This document shows, one piece after another, positions 54,892 through 61,480 of a stretch of 64,000 bases of DNA. The stretch covers positions 124,001 through 188,000 of the forward strand of contig NZ_JAJMOY010000003.1 of the NCBI RefSeq assembly GCF_020991415.1, given 5' to 3'. Within the stretch, counting starts at the first letter, position 1, and every line of letters begins with the position of its first letter. The notes beneath the pieces were generated by a model, which did not search any database, had not been told where the DNA came from, and was given only the letters and a program-made list of their open reading frames with translations. A program made the translations under genes and the position numbers. Source of the DNA: Flavobacterium sp. ENC (lineage in GTDB: Bacteria > Bacteroidota > Bacteroidia > Flavobacteriales > Flavobacteriaceae).

Positions 54892-54927
54892 TTCCTTTTT
54901 TACTCAAATATAGAATTCTTTTTTTAC

Positions 54928-54964
54928 TGCGCAAAATAACTGCGCACTACTTCTGAAATCTTTG
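54928..54964 (+). promoter_or_regulatory. Operator/promoter A of the RNA-repair island
   Basis: Two TGCGCA hexamers (each a perfect palindrome) stand 13 bp apart centre to centre. After ten further bases comes AATCTTTG, a 7/8 match to the -7 box TAnnTTTG. No -33 TTTG box exists; the hexamers occupy its place, as expected for an activator-dependent promoter. The same arrangement recurs at 58058-58094. Transcription would start near 54971 and run through the repeat array. Confidence 0.65.
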
Positions 54965-55085
54965 CTCAGGAAATAAAACAAGTTCATTGAAATAAAAAAT
55001 TGCGTTAACAGGGTCAAGTTTGAGTTACTTCGAAAAACTTTCCACGTACACACTTACACCATTACCGGTTAACACAATTTAGAAG

Positions 55086-55203
55086 GAGGCAGTAGCTCAG
55101 CGGTTAGAGCAGGTAGTTTTGAAATTATCCTCAAAAGGTCAATCAAAACTTACTTCGTACACTTTTAATGTCCGGGTCGTGGGTTCGAATCCCATCTGCT
55201 TCA
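55086..55203 (+). ncRNA. tRNA-like RNA with an expanded anticodon domain
   Basis: Acceptor stem GAGGCAG / CTGCTTC (7 bp, one G-T) with discriminator A; T8 and A9; D-arm GCTC-AGCGGTTA-GAGC with A14, G18G19 and A21 positions filled; A26; T-arm GTGGG-TTCGAAT-CCCAT with a canonical T-loop. The anticodon arm and its surroundings are not normal. They comprise 67 nt, including an imperfect hairpin (GGTAGTTTTGAAATTATCC), one 21-nt repeat and a variable-loop-like GGGTC. No CCA is encoded. It could be a degenerate tRNA gene, a tRNA carrying an intron-like insertion, or a dedicated tRNA mimic belonging to the repair system. The conserved elbow contacts favour a maintained fold. Confidence 0.7.
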
Positions 55204-55204
55204 C

Positions 55205-55285
55205 TATTACAGGTCAATTAAAACTTACTTCAGAAAATCGGTATTTCCGGTTCGAGTCCGGCGAGTTTTTAAATTATCAGTAATA
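55205..55285 (+). ncRNA. Second tRNA-like minihelix in the array
   Basis: A perfect 6-bp closing stem TATTAC / GTAATA encloses one 21-nt repeat and a T-arm-like hairpin CCGG-TTCGAGT-CCGG, whose loop fits the T-loop consensus (TTCRANY). The flanking AAAATCG can pair with CGAGTTTT (one bulged G), giving an acceptor/T-arm-like coaxial rod without D or anticodon arms. It is less tRNA-like than the preceding unit. Confidence 0.5.
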
Positions 55286-55446
55286 AAATGAGGGTCAAGA
55301 TTAACTTACTTCCGGGGAAACCCACCAAACTGTCACTTTGAATCAGTTAATCCATTACACTCGAATTTAAGGTCAAGTGTTTCTTACTTCAAATCTTTTA
55401 GGTAGAACCAGAAACACCATTATCTAAATTTTAAAAATTAAAAAAA

Positions 55447-57687
55447 ATGAAAACAAAAGCATTATTAAAAATCAGTCTGCGTCAAAACGCTATTTTCATT
55501 CCATCAGAAATGATAGCGAATGATATCAAAAATTTATCAGGAACAACATCGGTTTTAATGGCCAATGTTTCAAAACTCGGATTTACATTTTCCGAATCGT
55601 TATTACACGCTTTAAATAATGTAAATCCAAATTATAAAGTCGAAGTTTTAGAAACGCTGAATGAAGTTCTTGGAACCGATAAAAACTGGACACCTTTGGT
55701 GAAAGAATGGAATATACCTACCGGAGAAACTGTTTTAGATCATATTGCAACTTTCTTCGCAACCGTTTTTAAAACCAAAAACGGAACGGCTTTACCATGC
55801 GGACATACCATTCCCGGGAATACTTTTCCTTTGGAAAGATACAATGGCTGTCCGTTTTGCGGAACTCCGTTTGCATTTGGTACAATCGAAAACTTCGGAC
55901 AGGGAAGTAAATTGAAAGTGTTGGAATTGTGGACAGAAAAAGAGTTGGAAGACTTTTACAAATCGTTATTGCAATCTAAAACGGCTTTAGACGCTACGCA
56001 AGTGGATAGTTTAAAAACAGCAATGCAATATTTGCCTTTGCCAAAAATCGATATTGCAATGAAGGAGACTTTGATGCTGGTGATCGATCTTTTGATTGAA
56101 AATGGTAACGAAGCCGAAGCGTCTCAATTTTTAAAAACGCCAACGGATATCTTACGCTATTTATGGTATAAAAATACCGGAATACTTCAGATTATCGAGC
56201 CAAAAACAATTGTGAAACGTGCGTCAAAAAACGCGCAGCATTTCCACCTTGTTTTAGACACAAGTGCGCAGGCAAGAATTGCTTCTCAAAAAGATTTGAA
56301 ATTAAAATATTCCCGTAAAGAATGTTTGATGGCAGCCAATTGGTTAAATAATCTGGATATGGAAGTAGAAGCCATGTGCGAAATCATGCATCCGAAAAGA
56401 GGAATGTGGGTTCGTTTTATCCGGGCATTGCGTCTGGCAGAATACAGCAAAAGAAAAGGTTTTGAAAAATTAGCTTTTTTGATGGATGTATTTTATAATC
56501 AGGTGTATGACGTTTGGCAAAGTAAAGTGACCACATCACGATTAAAATTTGATGCCGATAAAACATTCGCATTGCTGAAACAGCGTCCGGGATTGTTTGC
56601 ACGTTCGTTATTCTCTAATATGTTATGGTTTGGTGCAGACGAGACCATTTCACATTTTGAAGAAATCATCGATAAAGTTCCGGCCCGACTGGTGTTTACC
56701 TTAAATATGTATGCTCAGAACTACTTTGACAAAAACGTGCACAGAAGTGTGAAACCTTTGGGCGGAACCAACAAACGAATTGAACCAAACGGTTTATTGA
56801 AGTTGTACGATGATCTGCAATTGGAAGCAATGAAAAATCAAATCGAAGAATTATGCCTTTTGGCCCTGAAAAAACGATTTGCAGCTATTGCTAATACGAA
56901 CAAAACGATCTATATCGATCCGCAATTGTTTAGTATTCCGGTTGCTATAGGAGATCGAAGTGATACTGTTCAGGATTTGCCGGTGGCTTTAATGGGAACA
57001 CGTTTCCCGATTGAAGGCAATGAAGTACGGTTGTTTATGCAATGGGGAAAGGATTTACCGGCACAGCACTTAGATATGGATTTGAGCTGTCATATCGCGT
57101 ATGCAAACAGTACGGATATTTGTTCTTTCAGCCGATTGACTACAACAGGTTGTCAGCATAGTGGTGATATCCGAAGTATTCCGAATAAAATCGGAACCGC
57201 CGAATATATCAACATCAACATTGACGAATTGGCCAAAGCCGATGCCAAATTTGTAACTTTTACCTGCAATGCCTACAGCAACGGAAGCATCACGCCAAAT
57301 CTTGTCGTGGGTTGGATGAACAGCAAATACCCGATGAAAATCTCCGAGAAAACCGGAGTGGCATACGATCCGTCATGTGTAGATCATCAGGTTCGTGTGA
57401 CGCAGAATGTGGCCAAAGGTTTGGTCTTCGGAGTTTTGGATGTAGCCAAAAGAGAAATCGTCTGGCTAGAGATGACTTTCGGAGGTCAGGTGGTGCAAGG
57501 TCTCGATTTTAAAGGAGTTCAGGCGTTGTTGGCAAAACTAAGCAGCAAATTGAATATTGGTAGTCTGTTACAACTTAAAGCGGAAGCACAAGGCTTGACA
57601 ATTACCGAAGATCAAAATGCTGATGAGGTTTATACAGCACAATGGGCTCTAAATCCGGCAGCAGTGACCCAATTATTAATTGATTAA
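55447..57687 (+). CDS. RING-like and TerD-like domain protein (MXAN_6230/SCO0854 type)
   Basis: A 746-residue protein. Residues ~116-142 hold a zinc-finger/RING-like motif: PCGH (Cys118, His120) and NGCPFCGTPF (Cys135, Cys138). A long helical middle (~160-510) follows. The C-terminal ~210 residues resemble a TerD-like beta-sandwich: HLDMDLSCHIAYANSTDICSFSRL with the acidic D-x-D pattern at 543-545, GTAEYININIDELAKADAKFVTFTCNAYSNGSITPNLVVGW, and GLVFGVLDVAKREIVWLEM. I recognise the architecture as that of the MXAN_6230/SCO0854-family RING-domain proteins. Biochemical role unknown; a scaffold for RNA or repair enzymes is plausible. The gene lies directly downstream of the tRNA-like repeat leader and upstream of the ligase and Pnkp genes, so it belongs to the RNA-repair island. 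Confidence 0.78.
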   Translation: MKTKALLKISLRQNAIFIPSEMIANDIKNLSGTTSVLMANVSKLGFTFSESLLHALNNVNPNYKVEVLETLNEVLGTDKNWTPLVKEWNIPTGETVLDHIATFFATVFKTKNGTALPCGHTIPGNTFPLERYNGCPFCGTPFAFGTIENFGQGSKLKVLELWTEKELEDFYKSLLQSKTALDATQVDSLKTAMQYLPLPKIDIAMKETLMLVIDLLIENGNEAEASQFLKTPTDILRYLWYKNTGILQIIEPKTIVKRASKNAQHFHLVLDTSAQARIASQKDLKLKYSRKECLMAANWLNNLDMEVEAMCEIMHPKRGMWVRFIRALRLAEYSKRKGFEKLAFLMDVFYNQVYDVWQSKVTTSRLKFDADKTFALLKQRPGLFARSLFSNMLWFGADETISHFEEIIDKVPARLVFTLNMYAQNYFDKNVHRSVKPLGGTNKRIEPNGLLKLYDDLQLEAMKNQIEELCLLALKKRFAAIANTNKTIYIDPQLFSIPVAIGDRSDTVQDLPVALMGTRFPIEGNEVRLFMQWGKDLPAQHLDMDLSCHIAYANSTDICSFSRLTTTGCQHSGDIRSIPNKIGTAEYININIDELAKADAKFVTFTCNAYSNGSITPNLVVGWMNSKYPMKISEKTGVAYDPSCVDHQVRVTQNVAKGLVFGVLDVAKREIVWLEMTFGGQVVQGLDFKGVQALLAKLSSKLNIGSLLQLKAEAQGLTITEDQNADEVYTAQWALNPAAVTQLLID

Positions 57688-58057
57688 GGGGAAAGGTACA
57701 AATGGGCAATCCCGATAGCTATCGGGACAGAGGTACAAAGATTTTGTAGAGACGCACTGCTGTGCGTCTTTGCAAAGTTTGGTAAATTTAATCTCGCAGA
57801 GCCGCAGTCGCAAAGTTTTTTCTGCGTAATATTTGTCATTTCGACGAAGGAGAAATCTTCGCAAGCAACTCCGTAACGAAAGTCAATCTTTGTAGAGCTT
57901 CTCGTGGAGATTTACTTCGTCTGTTCGCTATCGCTCGAGTCTCCTCCGTCGAAATGACATAAAATGAGAAAAAAATCATTTTACTCGTTTAATCTGTGGC
58001 TAACTAAACCTTTGTTACTTTGTCCCTTTGCAACTTTGCCCCTTAAAAAAAACAATC
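57688..58057. other. Intergenic region made of dispersed palindromes
   Basis: No gene. Contains in order the perfect 18-bp palindrome TCCCGATAGCTATCGGGA (57710-57727), the AGACGCA/TGCGTCT hairpin (57750-57769), a copy of the GTCATTTCGACGAAGGAG element (57835-57959), and runs of CTTTGTCCCTTTGC words. These would terminate or destabilise the RING/TerD transcript and explain why the ligase has its own copy of the operator/promoter. Confidence 0.75.
57835..57959. repeat. Dispersed palindromic element, copy 2
   Basis: Left arm GTCATTTCGACGAAGGAGAA and right arm ending CTCCGTCGAAATGAC, about 75 bp apart. The inner part differs from the other copies. Confidence 0.85.
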
Positions 58058-58094
58058 TACGCAAAATAACTGCGCACCAAAATTGAAATCTTTG
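58058..58094 (+). promoter_or_regulatory. Operator/promoter B of the RNA-repair island
   Basis: TACGCA and TGCGCA half-sites with the same 13-bp centre spacing and the same ten-base gap to AATCTTTG as in promoter A. Eighteen bases across the two half-sites are identical between the two loci. The -7 box lies 17 bp before the ligase start codon, giving a very short 5' leader. Confidence 0.65.
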
Positions 58095-58111
58095 TTCAAA
58101 GAAAAGAACCA

Positions 58112-59128
58112 ATGAATACAACGCTTTTAAAAGAAATGATTTCCAAAAATTATGTACGGGTAAACAAACATCCCGAGCATGATTTATACATTTATAATTA
58201 TACGCAAAATGCCCAATTCGAAAGAGTTTGGAATGAGGTAACCTTAGCCTGCAGAGGATTGATTTTAGATCAGAATGATAACATAATCGCAAGGCCTTTT
58301 CCTAAGTTTTTCAATTTAGGCGAAATGGAAAATCAGCTGCTTCCTGATGCTGCTTTTGAAGTGTATGATAAAATGGACGGTTCATTGGGAATTTTGTATT
58401 GGATCAACGATGTACCTTTTATGGCGAGCAGAGGTTCTTTTGCAAGCGACCAGTCCGATAAAGCGAATGAATTGCTGCACGGAAAATACAGAAACTCGTG
58501 GTCATTGCTGGATAAAACGAAAACCTATTTGTTTGAAATTATTTATCCTCAAAACCGAATTGTATTAGATTACGGCGTGGCAGAAGAACTGGTTTTGCTG
58601 GCGATTGTTGATATAAAAACCGGAGCAGAATTCCCGTTAGAAAATATTGGTTTTCCTGTGGTTGAAAAATATCACGGGATCAAAGACATTATGACTTTAA
58701 AAGGATTGGATGTCAATAACAAAGAAGGTTTCATCATTAAATATGCGAACAATTTCCGTGTGAAAATTAAATTTGAAGAATACCTTCGTTTACACCGAAT
58801 CGTCACTCAGGTTTCCAACGTGAACATCTGGGAATATTTAAAAACCAATCAGCCCATGGAAGAGATTCTGGAACGTGTTCCTGATGAATTTTTCGACTGG
58901 GTAAAACAAACCAAAGGCGATTTAGAGAATCAATATTCGGTAATTGAAAATCAATGTAAAAACGATTTTAAAATTTTGGAATCGCGCAAAGAAACTGCTT
59001 TGTATTTCCAGACTTTTCAATATTCAGGAGTATTATTTGCGATGCTGGACAACAGGGATTATTCGGAGATTATCTGGAAAATGATCCGGCCGACTTTTGA
59101 AAAACCGTTTAATAAAGGAGAAGAATAA
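58112..59128 (+). CDS. T4 Rnl1-type RNA ligase
   Basis: A 338-residue ATP-dependent RNA ligase (RNA_lig_T4_1 family) sealing 3'-OH/5'-phosphate breaks. Motif I is KMDGSLG with adenylated Lys87; the preceding ACRGLILD segment (47-53) supplies the upstream arginine; motif III-like FEIIYPQNRIVLDYG, motif IV KEGFIIKY and motif V VKIKF follow in order. The C-terminal ~120 residues are helical and probably give substrate specificity, as in tRNA-specific Rnl1. It ends one base before the Pnkp start codon, so kinase/phosphatase and ligase are coupled, paralleling the phage T4 pair that repairs cleaved tRNA anticodon loops. Confidence 0.9.
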   Translation: MNTTLLKEMISKNYVRVNKHPEHDLYIYNYTQNAQFERVWNEVTLACRGLILDQNDNIIARPFPKFFNLGEMENQLLPDAAFEVYDKMDGSLGILYWINDVPFMASRGSFASDQSDKANELLHGKYRNSWSLLDKTKTYLFEIIYPQNRIVLDYGVAEELVLLAIVDIKTGAEFPLENIGFPVVEKYHGIKDIMTLKGLDVNNKEGFIIKYANNFRVKIKFEEYLRLHRIVTQVSNVNIWEYLKTNQPMEEILERVPDEFFDWVKQTKGDLENQYSVIENQCKNDFKILESRKETALYFQTFQYSGVLFAMLDNRDYSEIIWKMIRPTFEKPFNKGEE

Positions 59129-59129
59129 A

Positions 59130-60002
59130 ATGAGAAAAGTAATTTTAATGAAAGGATTGCCGGGAAGTGGAAAATCGACTTTGGCAAAAAAGATAATTGC
59201 AGAAAATCCGGAAGCCTACAAACGAATCAACAGAGATGATTTGCGTGCGATGTTTGATAACGGAATTACCTCTCAAAGCAATGAAAAGTTTGTTAAAAAA
59301 GTACGTGATGTATTAATCGTAAAAGCTTTAGAAGATGGAAAAAGCATTGTGATCGATGATACCAATTTATCGGAAACCAACCTAAGACGCGTTTCTCAAT
59401 TGGTGCAGGAATACAATGCAAAATTCAATGAAAAGGTTGAAGTTGAAGTGAGAGAAGTAAATACAGATGTTGCGATTTGTATCGAAAGAGATGCTTTAAG
59501 AGAAAAACCTGTCGGAGAAAAAGTAATCCGAAAAATGCACAGACAATTCTTTAAAGATTCGCCTCAATACTGCACCCAAAACCCCGACCTGCCAAAAGCC
59601 ATAATTTGTGACCTTGACGGAACGCTCGCCTTAATGAACGGAAGAAATCCTTTTGACGCCAGCAAATGCGACGAAGACGAAATCAACAATCCGGTGGCGA
59701 ATGTTCTGAGAAATTACAAAAAGTTGGGATATCAGATACTATTGGTTTCCGGAAGAGAAGACCGATACAAAGCACCGACATTGCGTTTTCTCGAAAAACA
59801 CGAAATCGAATACGATGACCTCATCATGCGTAAAACCCAGGATAACCGAAAAGATTCGATCATCAAAACCGAAATCTATCACGAATTTATAAAAGACAAG
59901 TACTTTGTAGAATTCGTTTTAGACGACCGAAACCAGGTAGTAGATACCTGGAGAAATGACCTAAAATTGCCGTGCTTTCAGGTGTATTATGGGGATTTTT
60001 AG
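59130..60002 (+). CDS. T4 PseT-type polynucleotide kinase / 3'-phosphatase
   Basis: A 290-residue RNA end-healing enzyme with the same order as T4 Pnkp. N-terminal kinase: Walker A GLPGSGKST (Lys15, Ser16) and the catalytic RINRDDLRAMF. C-terminal HAD phosphatase: CDLDGTLA (Asp161, Asp163), NGRNPFD, LVSGREDRYK, RKDSIIKTEIY and VLDDRNQVVDTW, ending GDF as in T4. It converts 2',3'-cyclic phosphate/5'-OH ends into 3'-OH/5'-phosphate for the ligase. Start chosen at MRKVILMKGLPG. A genuine Shine-Dalgarno (AAAGGAG) nine bases upstream is unusual in this phylum; it sits inside the end of the ligase gene. Confidence 0.92.
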   Translation: MRKVILMKGLPGSGKSTLAKKIIAENPEAYKRINRDDLRAMFDNGITSQSNEKFVKKVRDVLIVKALEDGKSIVIDDTNLSETNLRRVSQLVQEYNAKFNEKVEVEVREVNTDVAICIERDALREKPVGEKVIRKMHRQFFKDSPQYCTQNPDLPKAIICDLDGTLALMNGRNPFDASKCDEDEINNPVANVLRNYKKLGYQILLVSGREDRYKAPTLRFLEKHEIEYDDLIMRKTQDNRKDSIIKTEIYHEFIKDKYFVEFVLDDRNQVVDTWRNDLKLPCFQVYYGDF

Positions 60003-60464
60003 GAGGAAGGTTCAAAGTGGCAAAGGTTCAGAGGTTCAGAGTGGCAAAGATTCAAAGGTTTTGATCCAAAAGTTCGCTAAGATTTACCCTCATTTTATGT
60101 CATTTCGACGAAGGAGAAATCTTCGTAGCAAGATCGACAAAGGTTGGCTTTTAATTGCGGAGCCACTTGCGAAGATTTCTCCTCATTTTATGTCATTTCG
60201 ACGAAGGAGAAATCTTCGTTGTAAGATCGACAAAGGTTGGCTTTTAATTGCGGAGCCACTTGCGAAGATTTCTCCTTCGTCGAAATGACAAACTGTGTGT
60301 AAAAAACTTTGCGACTCTGCGCCTTTGCGTGATTAAAAAAAAAAAACAGACCCAAAAAAACTTCTCTCTTTACGTCTTCAAGGCAAAAAATAATAAATAA
60401 TAAAGACTCAAAGAGGAAAAACCTCAGAACCTTAGCCTCTTAGAATCTCAGTAACTTTAAAAAA
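60003..60464. other. Intergenic repeat region between Pnkp and tatD
   Basis: Holds degenerate TTCAAAG/GGCAAAG/TTCAGAGG words just after the Pnkp stop, then a tandem duplication of the GTCATTTCGACGAAGG element, and an A-rich run before tatD. A 100-codon open frame across it is a by-product of the duplication. Confidence 0.75.
60091..60288. repeat. Dispersed palindromic element, copies 3 and 4 in tandem
   Basis: A unit of 93 bp (CATTTTATGTCATTTCGACG ... GCGAAGATTTCTCCT) occurs twice, the copies almost identical, and the second continues into the full right arm CCTTCGTCGAAATGACA. High identity implies a recent duplication. Confidence 0.9.
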
Positions 60465-61265
60465 ATGAATACATACATAGACATAGGAATTAATTTAACC
60501 AATAAACAATTCCAAAACGACATAGACGATGTCGTACAAGACGCACTCGATGCTGATGTAGCCAAAATGATACTCACCGGCACCAGTGTCCGAAATAGTG
60601 AAGCCTCGGCTGAAATCGCCCGACAATATCCCGGAGTACTGTACGCAACAGCCGGAATTCACCCGCATGATGCGAAGAGTTTTGATGCACAGAGCATTTC
60701 AAAACTGCAAAATTTATTAAAGCAGAAACACGTAGTTTCAGTAGGCGAGTGCGGACTCGATTTTGATCGTGACTTTTCGCCCAGAAACATACAGGAAAGC
60801 TGTTACAAAGCCCAATTAGAACTGGCGATTGAAGTTCAGAAGCCATTGTTCCTGCACGAAAGAGCCGCTTTTGCAAAGTTTATGGACATTACAAAAGACT
60901 ATTTGCCGCAATTGCCAAAAGCAGTCGTGCATTGTTTTACCGGAAGTCTGCCCGAAGCCAAAACCTATCTGGATAACGGATTGTATTTGGGTTTTACCGG
61001 AGCGATATCCGACAGTAAACGTTTTGAGCATTTAAAAGAAGTGATTCAATACGTACCGCTCAACCGAATGATGATCGAAACCGATGCGCCCTTCATGCTG
61101 CCGAAAAATATACCCAACAGCCTCCTGAAAAAATACCACGAACGCCGTTGCGAACCTGCTTTTCTGCCTTTTGTGGCGGGAACGGTGGCGCAGTTTAAAG
61201 GAATTTCTTTAGATAAAGTGGTGGCGGAAACTACGAGGAATGCTAAAAGCTTTTTTGGGATTTAG
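60465..61265 (+). CDS. tatD: TatD-family metal-dependent hydrolase (nuclease)
   Basis: A 266-residue TIM-barrel hydrolase very like E. coli TatD: start YIDIGINLTNKQFQNDIDDV (Asn replaces the first HxH motif, as in TatD itself), AGIHPHDAKSF, VGECGLDFDRDFS, VHCFTGSLPEAKTYLDNGLYLGFTG and ETDAPFMLP. TatD has 3'-5' exonuclease/DNase activity linked to repair and DNA fragmentation. It marks the right edge of ordinary-composition DNA; AT-richer defence genes follow. Confidence 0.92.
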   Translation: MNTYIDIGINLTNKQFQNDIDDVVQDALDADVAKMILTGTSVRNSEASAEIARQYPGVLYATAGIHPHDAKSFDAQSISKLQNLLKQKHVVSVGECGLDFDRDFSPRNIQESCYKAQLELAIEVQKPLFLHERAAFAKFMDITKDYLPQLPKAVVHCFTGSLPEAKTYLDNGLYLGFTGAISDSKRFEHLKEVIQYVPLNRMMIETDAPFMLPKNIPNSLLKKYHERRCEPAFLPFVAGTVAQFKGISLDKVVAETTRNAKSFFGI

Positions 61266-61343
61266 GAATTCTATATAAAATTATTCGTAGGCTTTTAAAT
61301 CAGGTGTTTTTACTGGGTTTAAAGGCTTTTTGTTTATATATAT

Positions 61344-61469
61344 TTGACAAGAAAGGCAATTTTGAAATTTATAAAAGAACTTACGGAAATCCGTAAAGTT
61401 ATTATTAAAATTCCATGCACCTTTGATGAAAATGTTTTTGAAAAACTAATATTATTAGGAGATAATTAA
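61344..61469 (+). pseudogene. Possible 3' remnant of a gene before the OLD nuclease
   Basis: An open frame without ATG reads LTRKAILKFIKELTEIRKVIIKIP, then CTFDENVFEKLILLGDN and stop. It has AT-rich codon use like the downstream genes and ends 11 bp before the nuclease start. It could be a decayed gene end, or a small protein starting at the TTG. Weak evidence. TATATTTG at 61339-61346, overlapping the frame's start, could be the -7 box of the defence genes. Confidence 0.25.
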
Positions 61470-61480
61470 AATAAAAAAAT

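Larger units (their letters stand above)
55011..55390 (+). repeat. Array of five 21-nt repeats in the leader of the RING/TerD gene
   Basis: Copies begin at 55011, 55136, 55211, 55292 and 55370. Consensus: RGGTCAA, seven variable bases, then TTACTTC (CTTACTTC in four of five copies). Both ends are invariant apart from the first purine, while the middle varies, as in an RNA element with conserved protein- or base-pairing contacts. Start-to-start distances are 125, 75, 81 and 78 nt, close to tRNA length. The intervals contain tRNA-like pieces rather than unrelated spacers. No cas gene is near and the repeats are internally variable, so this is not CRISPR. Confidence 0.85.

Noticed and set aside
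55086..55203. Ordinary tRNA gene
   Set aside because: No normal 17-nt anticodon arm can be formed between the D- and T-arms; the segment is 67 nt and contains an array repeat. Reported as tRNA-like instead.
55011..55390. CRISPR array
   Set aside because: The repeats are 21 nt with variable centres, the intervals contain tRNA-like folds rather than unique foreign-looking spacers, and no cas gene is present.
57981..58292. Leftward 103-codon frame opposite the ligase start
   Set aside because: It overlaps the ligase gene and its promoter, and its composition is that of an antisense frame.
59989..60288. Rightward 99-codon open frame after Pnkp
   Set aside because: It overlaps the Pnkp end and runs through the tandem palindromic element; its internal repeat is the DNA duplication read in frame.
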